Below, one piece after another: positions 8,866-18,214 of a DNA stretch of 64,000 nt (position 1 is the first letter of the stretch; each line of letters starts with the position of its first letter). The notes below the pieces were generated by a model, which saw nothing but the letters and a program-made list of their open reading frames with translations, searched no databases and had not been told where the DNA came from. Source of the DNA: Gimesia alba (GTDB lineage Bacteria > Planctomycetota > Planctomycetia > Planctomycetales > Planctomycetaceae); the NCBI RefSeq assembly GCF_007744675.1, contig NZ_CP036269.1, positions 1,565,501-1,629,500 on the forward strand. Reading direction: 5' to 3'. The position numbers and the translations under genes are program-made.

Positions 8866-10146
8866 ATGTCTGAACAGTTAAGTAAACGTATTTTCGCGGA
8901 ACTCGAGAGTCTTGTTCTGATCGACCCGCATACGCATATCAATCCTCATTCTGCCGCCTCCACCACATTGGCAGACATCATGGGGTATCATTATTATACC
9001 GAGTTGGCCCATTCAGCTGGTCTTGCCAAAGAATTAATTGAAGAACCGGGTATCGATCCTAAAGAGAAGGTGGGACGTCTGGTCACTCAATTGGACGATC
9101 TGGATAACACAATCCAGCTGAGCTGGTTGCTGGATATCTGCAGTGAATTCTTCGATTTTCAAGAGGATGCCATTACGGAATCTAATTGGGAGAAGCTGTA
9201 CGATACCGCTGCTGAGAAAATGGCACAGCCAGACTGGGAGCAGCAGGTCTTAAAACAGAGTGGTCTTGAGCAGGTCTTTTTGACGAATGATTTCGATGAC
9301 CCTCTGGAAGGTTTCGACACGAAGTTGTATATCCCCTGTCTGCGGACGGATGATCTGGTGTTTCATTTGGTGAAAAGTGAAACGCGAGAGCGACTGGCGA
9401 AAGCCACTCAGATGGACATTGGTTGTGCCAAAACGCTGAGGGATGCTATCGGCGAGTTATTTGCGCATTTCACGGCGAAAGGGGCGCGAGCCTGTGCAAT
9501 TTCATTACCGCCTGATTTTTCACCTGTCGCCGTGACGGCTGACCAAGTTGATTCTACAGTCCGATCCTTGTTTGCCGGTAATGAACTTACGTGTGAAGAA
9601 TCGAAAACTGTCAGCCAGTTTGTATTCTGGACCCTGGCAGAATATTGTGCAGTACATCGCTTGCCATTTGACCTGATGATCGGGGTCAATCGTCGGGTCT
9701 ATGAAGCGGGCGTTTTTCAGGGGCAGGACCTCTACGACAAGCGGACTTCGCTGATCCTTTATAAAGAACTGTTCAACGCCTTTCCCAATGTGACCTTTCC
9801 TGTGTCTGTGTTGACGAGTACCAGTAATCAAGAATTGGTCAGCTACAGTTGGATTTTCCCGAATGTTGTCATCAATGGTCACTGGTGGTATTCAAATACA
9901 CCTGCGTTTATTCATTTTGACTGCAAGAGTCGTCTGGAAGCGGTGCCGAAAACGAAACAGGTCGGTTATTACAGCGATATGTATAAGCTGGAATTTGCCT
10001 TGCCTAAGTTCCGCATGTATCGTCGAGTATTAGCGAATGTATTAGCCAGCGATTTTGTGATTGGTCGGAACTGGTCTGAACAGCGTGCCATTGATCTGGG
10101 TAAACTGGTTCTGAGAGGGAATGTGGAGACCATATTTGGTTGCTAA
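8866..10146 (+). CDS. Uronate isomerase-like metal-dependent enzyme
   Basis: Start taken at ATG 8866, with AGGA about 8 bases upstream; a TTG ten codons earlier is the only alternative. The 426-residue protein has the metal-binding DPHTH signature near the N-terminus (His22, His24), an aromatic WWY segment and late Asp-rich region that resemble the glucuronate/uronate isomerase (UxaC) branch of the amidohydrolase TIM-barrel superfamily. In that family the enzyme interconverts aldo- and keto-hexuronates in the cytoplasm. No other hexuronate genes lie nearby, so the substrate is open; another amidohydrolase activity is possible. It stands alone between a terminator and the FHA-phosphatase pair. 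Confidence 0.65.
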   Translation: MSEQLSKRIFAELESLVLIDPHTHINPHSAASTTLADIMGYHYYTELAHSAGLAKELIEEPGIDPKEKVGRLVTQLDDLDNTIQLSWLLDICSEFFDFQEDAITESNWEKLYDTAAEKMAQPDWEQQVLKQSGLEQVFLTNDFDDPLEGFDTKLYIPCLRTDDLVFHLVKSETRERLAKATQMDIGCAKTLRDAIGELFAHFTAKGARACAISLPPDFSPVAVTADQVDSTVRSLFAGNELTCEESKTVSQFVFWTLAEYCAVHRLPFDLMIGVNRRVYEAGVFQGQDLYDKRTSLILYKELFNAFPNVTFPVSVLTSTSNQELVSYSWIFPNVVINGHWWYSNTPAFIHFDCKSRLEAVPKTKQVGYYSDMYKLEFALPKFRMYRRVLANVLASDFVIGRNWSEQRAIDLGKLVLRGNVETIFGC

Positions 10147-10260
10147 TCGAAGAGCTCGATGTCTTAACGCGATTGCATCAGGGGCAGACGAGCTTTAAAA
10201 TAGCATGCGTATCCCGTTTTAAATCACGTCTTTCATCGATTCATCATAAGGGTTTCATAT

Positions 10261-11943
10261 ATGGCTACCCTGGTCATGCTGCAAGCTGGTCAAGCTGTCA
10301 ATTATCCTCTTTCCGGAGAGGAAACCGTGATTGGTAGGCACCCGGATTGCCAGATCCAGCTTGATTCGAATATGGTATCCCGCCGTCATGCGCAAGTGAT
10401 TGGCGAAGGGGATCAGTATTTTGTAGAAGATCTGGGTAGTGGAAATGGAACGTTCGTCAACGGCAAGAAAATCGAAGGCCGAACGGAACTGGCACACGAG
10501 GATCGTCTGAAGGTTGGTCCGATTTTATTTCGCTTTGAAGCCGATCAAAAGAACAAAGCGAAAAAGAGCTCCATTATTTCGGCAGTCGATTCGAGTTTCG
10601 ACTTTGGGTATTCGTCGGATGATGAGGGCGATGCTTCCGCAACGATCATGGGGGCGATTTCCGGCGGAGGCGGTTTTGGGGGATTGGATGTACGGCCTGA
10701 GTCCAAGTTGAAAGCAATGATTGAAATCAGTCGCAGTCTGGCTGGGACCGTCGATCTGGAAAAGCTGTTGCCGCAAATTCTGACAACGTTGTTTAATATC
10801 TTCCCAGCCGCAGACCGGGGCTGTATTTTGCTTAAAGATGAAGCAACAGATGAAATGGTGCCCCGCGCATTCAAGCATCGACGCGAAGGGGAAGATGCGA
10901 CAGTCAAATTGAGCCGTACAATTGTGAATAAAGTACTGGAAGAAAAATCGGGGATCTTATCCGCCGATGCAGCCAGTGATTCACAATTCGATGCCAGCGA
11001 ATCGATTTCAAATTTGTCCATTCGATCCATGATGTGCGTGCCGATGCTGGGGCTTTCAGAAGAACCGATCGGCATTATCAATATCGATACTCAGAATCCA
11101 CTGAAGCAGTTTCAGGAAGAAGATCTGGATCTGTTGATGTCCGTTGCCGGACAGGCAGCACTCTCTTATGAAAGTGCGCGGCTGATGTCTTCCTATATGG
11201 AAAAGCAGAAGCAGGACAATGAGATGGACATTGCCCGCGGTGTGCAACAGGGACTGCTTCCCAGTTCAGTGCCCGAAGTTGATGGCTACGAATTTTTCGC
11301 TTCGTATCATTCGGCACAAGCTGTGGGAGGAGACTATTATGACATTTTCGAACTTCCCGATGACAAAATCGGGCTTTCGTTTGGAGATGTTGCCGGCAAG
11401 GGGGTGCCTGGCGCGATGATCATGGCCCGCATGTCGAGTTGTGTTCAGAACACAATGCGGTTCGTACATGAGGCGGGGCCTGCCGTGGAAGCGATCAACG
11501 ATCACATGTGTGATAGCGCGGTGGAAGGGCGATTTGTGACGTATGTGCTGGTGATCTTGGACACACGCAATCATCGTCTGTCACTGGTGAATGCAGGGCA
11601 CATGTCACCGATGATTTTAAAGCCAGATGGTACACTGGATGAGTTTCCGGAAGAGAGTATCGGTGTGCCGATCGGAGTGATGGAAGGATTTCCCTTCGAA
11701 GTGGTAGAACGCGATCTGGCGCCGGGGGAAATTGTGGTGCTGTTTACGGATGGTGTTGATGAAGCCATGAATCCTGAAGGGGAATTGTATACTTTGGATC
11801 GGATGCGAGAATTTATCAAAGCCAACCGGGAAAAAAATGCAGCAGAGTTAGGGCAGGCATTGCTAACGGATGTCAGACGACATGCCAACGGTCGGCCGCA
11901 GAATGATGATATCACTATAATGACATTCGGGCGTGTATCCTGA
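10261..11943 (+). CDS. FHA-GAF-PP2C (SpoIIE-type) serine phosphatase, copy 1
   Basis: 560 residues. An FHA domain covers about residues 20-95 ([21 protein letters not shown]), a GAF domain about 150-305, and a PPM/SpoIIE phosphatase domain about 330-558, with metal-binding GGDYYD and [15 protein letters not shown] and NDDIT motifs. FHA domains bind phosphothreonine, GAF domains bind small ligands, and RsbU-like phosphatases dephosphorylate anti-anti-sigma factors; the target here is unknown, and no STAS or anti-sigma kinase gene is near. The ATG at 10261 opens straight into the FHA fold. The gene is followed after a short gap by a paralogue with the same domain order, so the two probably form one transcription unit. 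Confidence 0.92.
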   Translation: MATLVMLQAGQAVNYPLSGEETVIGRHPDCQIQLDSNMVSRRHAQVIGEGDQYFVEDLGSGNGTFVNGKKIEGRTELAHEDRLKVGPILFRFEADQKNKAKKSSIISAVDSSFDFGYSSDDEGDASATIMGAISGGGGFGGLDVRPESKLKAMIEISRSLAGTVDLEKLLPQILTTLFNIFPAADRGCILLKDEATDEMVPRAFKHRREGEDATVKLSRTIVNKVLEEKSGILSADAASDSQFDASESISNLSIRSMMCVPMLGLSEEPIGIINIDTQNPLKQFQEEDLDLLMSVAGQAALSYESARLMSSYMEKQKQDNEMDIARGVQQGLLPSSVPEVDGYEFFASYHSAQAVGGDYYDIFELPDDKIGLSFGDVAGKGVPGAMIMARMSSCVQNTMRFVHEAGPAVEAINDHMCDSAVEGRFVTYVLVILDTRNHRLSLVNAGHMSPMILKPDGTLDEFPEESIGVPIGVMEGFPFEVVERDLAPGEIVVLFTDGVDEAMNPEGELYTLDRMREFIKANREKNAAELGQALLTDVRRHANGRPQNDDITIMTFGRVS

Positions 11944-11983
11944 AGAATGCTGTTTTCAATTCAATCAACCTGATGGTTTTACC

Positions 11984-13678
11984 ATGTCTGCCAGCCTGTT
12001 TTTGCAAAATAATGGCAACTCTTCCAGACTGGAAATCAAAGGCAAGCAGGTCACTCTGGGCCGTCATCCTGATTGTGAGGTCTGTCTCAAGTCCAATACC
12101 GTTTCGCGATATCACGCGCGGATTTCACTGATCGAAGACGGTTTGTATCAACTGGAAGATCTGGGCAGTGGTAATGGGACGTTTGTCAATAATATGCTCG
12201 TCAGGGATCCGGTGGAACTACAGTCGGGCGATTCCATTTCCATTGGCCCATTTCTCCTGGAATTTTCCAGCGACGCTGAATATGAGAATAACCAGCAGGA
12301 AGGTCTACTGACATCCTACGGATTAATTCCTTCGCTGAAAAACGTGTCAGTCAGGCCTCCTGCCAAAGATAAATCGACCATTTTGAGAGCGACAGGAACC
12401 AACAGCGATCTGAATCAGTTTCAGATCAAGCCGGAAATCAAGTTGAAGGCGATTCTGGAAATCAGTCGTACGATTGCTTCCGCGTCTGACCTGGATTCGA
12501 TGGCCGCAAAGGTTTTGGAAGGGCTATTTCATATTTTTCCTGCAGCTGATCGGGGCTGTATTTTATTACGGGATCGGGAGAATTTACGGTTTTTCCCAAA
12601 GGCGGTGCGTCATCGGCGGGAGAATGATCACGAAGCACTACAACTCAGTCGAACGGTTCTGAAAGCAGTAACAGATAATAAAACGGGTGTGCTTTCTGCG
12701 GATGCTGCCAATGATGAACGGTTTGAAAAAAGCGAGTCGGTCTCCACGCTGACAATCCGCTCTATCTTATGTGCGCCGATGCTGGGTTTGGATGGAAGTG
12801 TGATTGGCATTATCAATCTGGATACGCAGCTGGCTGGTCAGATGTTTTCCGAGGATGATCTGGAACTTCTGATGGTGATTGCCGGGCAGACGGCGCTTTC
12901 GTATGAGAGTGCCCGGCTGATGATCTCGCATGTAGAAAAACAGCGATACGATAATGAAATGGAGATTGCTGCCCGCGTTCAGAAAGGGCTATTGCCGGCC
13001 AACATCCCTCAGGTATCCGGCTATGAGTTTTTTGTCTCTTACGAGGCGGCTCGCGCAGTTGGCGGTGATTATTATGATTTTATTCAGCCCGAAGAAAATC
13101 TGATCTGGTTTGCCTTGGGTGATGTGGCCGGGAAGGGGGTGCCCGCATCGTTGGTGATGTCGCGTGTATGCAGTGCGGTTCGCAGTACGGTCGAATTTGT
13201 GACGGATGTAACCGACGCCGTACACCGGGTGAACCATCATATCGACGAAGCGGCCCATGACGGGCGGTTTATCACATTTATTCTGGGGCAGATTGATCTC
13301 ACGCAGAACCTGATTTCCTTCATCAATGCCGGGCATCTGAATCCTCTACTATTAACGGCGAATGGCACACTGACAGAACTGGCTGCTGACCAGCCGAGTG
13401 TGCCACTGGGAGTAATGGACGAGTATGAATATCAGGCAATTCAGCATCGACTCGATCCTGGCGAACGGTTGATCCTGTTTACTGATGGCGTGACCGAAGC
13501 GATGAACGAAGAACGCGAACTGTTTGGGCTGGAACGACTGAAAGCAGCGATCTTGAAATCCAAATCAAAGCCTGACAAACTGGGCGCTCACATTTTGCAA
13601 GCGGTGAAAACGTTTGCTGGGCAATCTGAACAGTATGATGATATGACGCTTGTTATCATTGGCAGAGATCAGAGTTGA
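11984..13678 (+). CDS. FHA-GAF-PP2C (SpoIIE-type) serine phosphatase, copy 2
   Basis: A tandem paralogue of the preceding gene with the same order: FHA (about residues 15-95; [21 protein letters not shown]), GAF (about 155-300), SpoIIE phosphatase (about 335-560; GGDYYD, GDVAGKG, FTDGVTEA, YDDMT). ATG 11984 is preferred (564 residues) because the FHA domain begins at once; a GTG at 11933 would overlap the first gene by 11 bases. No good ribosome site is seen for either start, which suggests translational coupling to copy 1. The linker between FHA and GAF differs clearly from copy 1, so the two may read different partners. Transcription ends at the hairpin at 13713-13747. Confidence 0.92.
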   Translation: MSASLFLQNNGNSSRLEIKGKQVTLGRHPDCEVCLKSNTVSRYHARISLIEDGLYQLEDLGSGNGTFVNNMLVRDPVELQSGDSISIGPFLLEFSSDAEYENNQQEGLLTSYGLIPSLKNVSVRPPAKDKSTILRATGTNSDLNQFQIKPEIKLKAILEISRTIASASDLDSMAAKVLEGLFHIFPAADRGCILLRDRENLRFFPKAVRHRRENDHEALQLSRTVLKAVTDNKTGVLSADAANDERFEKSESVSTLTIRSILCAPMLGLDGSVIGIINLDTQLAGQMFSEDDLELLMVIAGQTALSYESARLMISHVEKQRYDNEMEIAARVQKGLLPANIPQVSGYEFFVSYEAARAVGGDYYDFIQPEENLIWFALGDVAGKGVPASLVMSRVCSAVRSTVEFVTDVTDAVHRVNHHIDEAAHDGRFITFILGQIDLTQNLISFINAGHLNPLLLTANGTLTELAADQPSVPLGVMDEYEYQAIQHRLDPGERLILFTDGVTEAMNEERELFGLERLKAAILKSKSKPDKLGAHILQAVKTFAGQSEQYDDMTLVIIGRDQS

Positions 13679-13712
13679 TCACAGTCGGCCTGAACGAATC
13701 TGGGCGCATAAA

Positions 13713-13747
13713 AAAAGTGAGACACGGGGGGAATGCGTCTCACTTTT
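13713..13747. terminator. Bidirectional terminator between convergent genes
   Basis: Perfect 11-bp stem AAAAGTGAGAC/GTCTCACTTTT with a 13-base loop, A-rich on the left and T-rich on the right, so it can stop transcription from both the phosphatase pair and the small minus-strand gene. Confidence 0.85.
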
Positions 13748-13780
13748 CGTTTTCAACACTGACCTATGAGATATAAATCT

Positions 13781-14098
13781 CTACAGGGAAATGTCGGTTG
13801 GTTCTGCTACCTTACGGTATCCCATGCTGTGTAACACTTCGAGTACTTCACTCCAGGTAGGGAATTGACGACCGCTACGTCTTTTGTAGTCATCCATTGC
13901 TTTCATGAAGTCGATTTCCTGGTCGCTATAATCGCGTTCACACGTTGTAGGATCGATCTGCCTACGTCGTTCTGTCTTACGTTGGTCGACGACTTCATGC
14001 TTTTCATGAATGGCTTCTTTTTTGGCGGTCGCGCTTCTTCTGCTGGCACGACGACGATCGACGACTAATTCTGACGGGGGATCTAGTTGTTTGACCAT
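13781..14098 (-). CDS. Small basic conserved protein with C-terminal [10 protein letters not shown] motif
   Basis: 105 residues from ATG 14098; the frame runs further upstream, but the earlier residues look non-coding. The N-terminal half is very basic and charged ([19 protein letters not shown]), and the C-terminal half has a compact helical block with [14 protein letters not shown] and [19 protein letters not shown]. From memory this C-terminal block recurs in small planctomycete proteins of unknown function; I cannot confirm it here. No transmembrane segment or signal peptide. The mix of basic N-terminus and short helical C-terminus would suit a nucleic-acid-associated or regulatory protein, but that is a guess. 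It faces the phosphatase pair across a shared terminator. Confidence 0.75.
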   Translation of the reverse strand: MVKQLDPPSELVVDRRRASRRSATAKKEAIHEKHEVVDQRKTERRRQIDPTTCERDYSDQEIDFMKAMDDYKRRSGRQFPTWSEVLEVLHSMGYRKVAEPTDISL

Positions 14099-14541
14099 GT
14101 TTAATTTTTGCCTTTTTCGAGGGGAGTAAATTTGCCTGAAATCATTTGTATGGAACGAACAGTGATAAAAACCAATGTGAAACTGAATACACAAAACATT
14201 GGTTTGCGATCTTTATCCCTGAGTCTTCAATTTTTGCTTCATAAGAACTTGGTGAAAAATTGATCCACAATGCCAAATATTTTCTGGCCAGGGAAAGAAT
14301 GTGGAGCTAACCTTACTCTATTATTTCCACATAAAATCGGATTGGGTAGTTTGTTTAAAATAATTAACACTGATAAGTGTAAGAGACATTGCCGGTTGAG
14401 TAGTTATCCCGATTATTCCGATTTTAGGGCGGGGATTTCGAGGCGATGTTCAGAATTGTGTACAGAATCGTGATTAAAGAGAGCGCATGTAGTGAAATAA
14501 TCACGATCGCGTTTGAGAAGGTGATTCCATCCAAGACTGCT
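14099..14541. other. Intergenic region without a supported gene
   Basis: AT-rich stretch of 443 bases upstream of the small basic protein and downstream of the secreted 607-residue protein. One 67-codon plus-strand frame (14270-14473) has no ribosome site and an unlikely composition. It should hold the promoter of the small gene; I see no convincing -35/-10 pair. Confidence 0.5.
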
Positions 14542-16365
14542 TTAGTTGGTTGGATCGAGTGAGCCTAAGCCCATGATAATGCGGACCTGGGTTTTCTGAA
14601 GCCCCGCTGCCAGGAAGAGCCCGTCAAAAGACTGGAGCAGGCTTTTTAAGCCGGAGAGCTTTTTGCGGCCTTTGTCCAGATCGCCGCCTTGTCCTTTTGC
14701 CAGTTGCTTTGCCAGGAAGTCGGAATTCTGATCAATGAATGCTCTGATAGAGGAAATGTTCAGAAAGCAAAGTTGCTTTTCTTCCTGAAAAAATGTTTCT
14801 TTCCAGGTCTGGAACAAAGGGAGCGCTGCAAGGCTTTCTTCAGATTTCAAAGTGAAGAATTCTCTGATCAGTTCCGGTGAGCTGGCAAATACGATTTGTT
14901 GTTCATTGATACCATAAGCGGGTTGATAAGGTCCGAGGCTATCAATCCACCGCATTTGATACAGTTCGTGATCTTCCAGTTTGAGGACGGAGGGAGTCAC
15001 TTCCTGTTTCAGGTTAGCATTGTGATGTGCAAGCATACTGTTCATCAAAAAGTTTGCGACATTTTCGAGGGCGGTCTGATATTGAGACTTCTCTGGACCG
15101 ACTGCAGGCTGGCCAGGATTCGTGAGCTGCAATGCAACGAGTCCGTCAAATGAAATCGCATCAAAGGAAAGTTCTTTGCGTGGAACCGAATAGAACAGGA
15201 CATTCGGGCCGAGAGCTTTTGAGAATTCCGTGACCGGGTCGAGACCTCCCAAGAGGCCGATACTGACAGCATGGAATTTCTGCCATTTTTCCGGATTTTT
15301 GTCCGCATAAAAGTCGACAACTTTTTGGGTGAGTAAATGAACGTTGAGTTGGCCACAGAGGACTGCCAATGCTTTTTTCGGAACCAGCGTATATTTCTCG
15401 GAAATCTCTGTCGGAATTCGTAAGACATCCAGTAACGGCAGATTGATCGCTTCAGAGTTGAACAGGATGACGGTTTCCAGTGCCACGGTGTTTTTGAGAT
15501 GAAGACCGACAATCAGGCCTCCCGTTTTATGCCACCAGTTGACGACTCCTTTCTCGACTTCGTTTTTGGGCGGTTTGATATGTTCATCCCAGATGCGTGG
15601 GTTGAGAAACAGCGATCCGGTGACATTCGGAGATAATTTCGATTGAGCCCGCTGATAGATTTTCAGATTGAACAGACTGGCCTGAGTATCTCGCGGTTGT
15701 TTTTTAAGAGACTGTTTTACATATAAGTCGACGGTCGACTGCAGAACCTGTTTATTTTCAGTGACCACCAGCGTGCGTTCGAGAAAGGCATAATAAATTC
15801 GAGGCACTGTATCAGAAGAAGCCTCCCGTTGACTGGCGATAAAGCAGGGGACATCCTGATAGTTGATTGATGTAACTACGACCCCAGTTTTTTCGAACCA
15901 GCTTTCGAACAGATTTTGGGTGGCGTTTGCATCTTTCACTCTGGCTAACAGCAGAGGGGAAGGGGCTTGTTTCGGGCCGTTATTAAAAACTGCCACTCCC
16001 ACCGATTCACCAAACAGATTGTTGAGCAGCGGTAGCAGGCGTTGTTCTGTGACCGATTCAATATCGCGCAAGCCCTGTTTAAGATTTTTCACATCTTGAC
16101 TCTGAAGCCAGGACTGAAAGACTTGTGTCTGCTGGAAGCGGGTTACCACAGGAGAAACCAGAAATTGTTTCAGATGCCCATTGAGATCAGCGGCTTCGAT
16201 ATAGACCCCTGCCTTGTCATCAACCAGTTGGCTGAGAGGAGCCTCATTGACAGCAGCTGCACTGCCAATGGAAGTAAAGACCACTGATACCAAAACCATT
16301 GCGAGGACTGTTGATTTCTTAACAGTCCGGCAGAGTTTTGCTGGATATTGTTTCATAGGCTGCAT
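14542..16365 (-). CDS. Conserved secreted protein of unknown function in sigma-factor operon
   Basis: Start taken at ATG 16365, which has GGGAG about 11 bases upstream; GTG 16377 and ATG 16356 are alternatives. The 607-residue product begins with a basic segment and a hydrophobic stretch (TVLAMVLVSVVFTSIG) that looks like a signal peptide ending near SAAA. The mature part has no motif I can name with confidence; its general pattern (soluble alpha/beta segments, no cysteine pairs) resembles uncharacterised secreted proteins of planctomycetes. It is the third gene after an ECF sigma factor and its putative anti-sigma factor on the same strand, so it may be part of the sensed or controlled envelope function. 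Confidence 0.75.
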   Translation of the reverse strand: MQPMKQYPAKLCRTVKKSTVLAMVLVSVVFTSIGSAAAVNEAPLSQLVDDKAGVYIEAADLNGHLKQFLVSPVVTRFQQTQVFQSWLQSQDVKNLKQGLRDIESVTEQRLLPLLNNLFGESVGVAVFNNGPKQAPSPLLLARVKDANATQNLFESWFEKTGVVVTSINYQDVPCFIASQREASSDTVPRIYYAFLERTLVVTENKQVLQSTVDLYVKQSLKKQPRDTQASLFNLKIYQRAQSKLSPNVTGSLFLNPRIWDEHIKPPKNEVEKGVVNWWHKTGGLIVGLHLKNTVALETVILFNSEAINLPLLDVLRIPTEISEKYTLVPKKALAVLCGQLNVHLLTQKVVDFYADKNPEKWQKFHAVSIGLLGGLDPVTEFSKALGPNVLFYSVPRKELSFDAISFDGLVALQLTNPGQPAVGPEKSQYQTALENVANFLMNSMLAHHNANLKQEVTPSVLKLEDHELYQMRWIDSLGPYQPAYGINEQQIVFASSPELIREFFTLKSEESLAALPLFQTWKETFFQEEKQLCFLNISSIRAFIDQNSDFLAKQLAKGQGGDLDKGRKKLSGLKSLLQSFDGLFLAAGLQKTQVRIIMGLGSLDPTN

Positions 16366-16438
16366 ACTTCGGTGCACTCCCGGTAAGTCTTAAACATTGG
16401 TATCAGGAAAACATATCTTATTCTGGAACTAAGTGCTT

Positions 16439-17149
16439 TTAAATTCTGGTTGATTCTTCGGGAACGGAATGAAGAATGAAATTCCAGGCATGGCTGATCT
16501 GGTCTTTCAGTGGTTGCATTTCATGATTGATATCATCGACCCAGTGTGATTCAGCAGGTACGACACCAGTTGTCTCAGGAGTCGGACGTGTCACTGGGAC
16601 TAGACTCACAGCTTCGGTCATCGTGCCGGCAGTGCTTTGTGCCAGTCCCCAGGAAGCTGCGCCTGCATTACGCAATAACTGATTGAAACTTTGGTTCGGA
16701 GTTTTAGTTTTAATGGGTGGTATCTGAGGATCAGAGATAATATTTGTGTTCGTGGCAATGGTGTTGGGAGGTACCATTGCGGGTTGATCCCCTGAGAATT
16801 TCAGGGAGATGGCGATCAGCAACGCTGCAGCAGTCAGCAGGCTGCCATATAACCAGCGTGTTGAAGTGTGTGAGGTTCTGTCTGTTGTAAAAGGAACTTC
16901 ACTGGGAATCGTTGATTCCAAGCTATGATTTGGGGGGCCAGCTAGTTGTGACATGACAGCTTCGACCAGATCGATTTCCGGCAGAGTCTGTTTCCAGGCA
17001 GGCAATGTATGTTCGATGATCAGGAAGTCTTCCCAGACTTTCTGGTGTTCTGGCGATAAGGTGGCCAGGTTTTCCAGTTTAGAACGTTGATCAAAATTTC
17101 GCGTTTCGATCATGTATTCCAGTTCTGATTGATATTTAACGAGATTCAT
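16439..17149 (-). CDS. Putative anti-sigma factor, single-pass membrane protein
   Basis: ATG 17149 has AGAGG at the right distance and overlaps the end of the sigma gene by 14 bases, the usual arrangement for a sigma/anti-sigma pair. The 236-residue product has a helical cytoplasmic N-terminal part (about 1-80), one transmembrane helix (WLYGSLLTAAALLIAISL, about residues 97-114), and an extracytoplasmic tail rich in Pro, Thr and Asn. It contains none of the His/Cys zinc motif of ZAS anti-sigma factors. The role is inferred from position and topology, not from a recognised domain. Confidence 0.75.
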   Translation of the reverse strand: MNLVKYQSELEYMIETRNFDQRSKLENLATLSPEHQKVWEDFLIIEHTLPAWKQTLPEIDLVEAVMSQLAGPPNHSLESTIPSEVPFTTDRTSHTSTRWLYGSLLTAAALLIAISLKFSGDQPAMVPPNTIATNTNIISDPQIPPIKTKTPNQSFNQLLRNAGAASWGLAQSTAGTMTEAVSLVPVTRPTPETTGVVPAESHWVDDINHEMQPLKDQISHAWNFILHSVPEESTRI

Positions 17150-17693
17150 GTCTGACCTCTGGTACAATTCCACGCTGTCTGAGTGTTGACGCCAGTTCCT
17201 GTCTGGAGCGGTGCAACCATGTTTTGATGGTCCCCTCCGGTCTCTCCAGAATGTCTCCGATTTCCTGACAGCTCATATTTTCCTGATGAAATAAAATAAA
17301 ACACGTGCGATGATCTTCGCGTAACAGGTTGATGGCTTTTTGAAGTTCTTCACCAAGATCTTGTAGTTGTTCCGGTGATTGACTGACTGCCAGTTCGGAG
17401 GCAAACTCTGCGGGAACGGGTCGTTTGGACCGTTTACTCAGAAATGTTCTGCATCGATTGGCGGCGATTGTCAATAACCAGGGTTTCAATGTCCGGGTAG
17501 GATCCCATTGATGAAGACTCCGAAAGGCACGTACAAAAACTTCCTGCGCCACATCCTCGGCGTCTTGTCGATGTCCGAGCATACGATAACAGAGTCCAAA
17601 AATCGGACTTTGGAATCGTGCTACAAATGCGCGCATCTCCTCTGTATTACCTTCCAGGCAACTTCGGACTTGCGCCGCATCTTCTTCATTCAC
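17136..17693 (-). CDS. ECF-type RNA polymerase sigma factor
   Basis: 185 residues. Region 2 spans about residues 25-95, with the typical DAEDVAQEVFVRAF block and W-L-TIAANRCR; region 4 spans about 125-175, with MSCQEIGDILERPEGTIKTWLHRSR, the helix-turn-helix that reads the -35 element. There is no region 3, as expected for the extracytoplasmic-function class. Start is a GTG at 17693 with a weak GGGA ribosome site. The next two genes on the strand are a membrane anti-sigma-like protein and a secreted protein, so this is probably a self-contained envelope-response operon. The target promoters cannot be read from the window. Confidence 0.93.
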   Translation of the reverse strand: MNEEDAAQVRSCLEGNTEEMRAFVARFQSPIFGLCYRMLGHRQDAEDVAQEVFVRAFRSLHQWDPTRTLKPWLLTIAANRCRTFLSKRSKRPVPAEFASELAVSQSPEQLQDLGEELQKAINLLREDHRTCFILFHQENMSCQEIGDILERPEGTIKTWLHRSRQELASTLRQRGIVPEVRHESR

Positions 17694-18100
17694 GGAGAAA
17701 TCCCGTTTTTGTCATTCGTTGCAGCTGCCGATTGCAGGAACTCCTTTACTGACTGCAATCGAAACGGTTCTGCGTACTACTGAAATTTGAATCAAAACCT
17801 CAAGCCATTCAATTAAATATACCAATTTATTCGAGCAGAGGTTTCAGGGGGATGAAGAAAATTCAGAATGGATAAGCAAGGTGGTTTAATGTTTAGTGTT
17901 CTTTTCCAATAAAGACAGGAGATGAGACTCAGATTTCCTCAAAAAGCCAGCATCTTTTGGGCAAAGTCCAGTCAATGTTCTCTGGTAAAATAGAAAAGAA
18001 GGAGGTAAATACCATATATTTATAATATTAAGTAAATAAATGTATATAGTGGTTTTAGTATTCACTAAGTTGTTGATTAAATTACACTTAAGTGTTTAGA
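17694..18100. other. AT-rich divergent intergenic region with two short motifs
   Basis: No gene is supported. Base composition drops clearly in GC towards 18.0 kb. It holds a full AAGGAGGT sequence at 17998-18005 that is not followed by a usable start codon, and a 12-bp perfect palindrome ACACTTAAGTGT at 18084-18095 just upstream of the promoter of the pseudopilin gene. Confidence 0.6.
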
Positions 18101-18129
18101 TTGACATCCCATAAGAAGAGAAACATACT
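18101..18129 (+). promoter_or_regulatory. Candidate sigma-70-like promoter of the DUF1559 gene
   Basis: TTGACA at 18101-18106, 17-base spacer, CATACT at 18124-18129 (four of six to TATAAT), about 80 bases before the start codon. The palindrome at 18084-18095 sits directly upstream and could be an operator. Confidence 0.45.
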
Positions 18130-18214
18130 TAGGTTAATTCCCTAAATAATGATCTATATTATTAATGCATGTGGAATTGTTACTTTTTATGATTTCTTTT
18201 TAAGGATGTTCAAG

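Noticed and set aside
14270-14473. 67-codon plus-strand frame
   Set aside because: No ribosome site, odd cysteine-rich composition, no motif.
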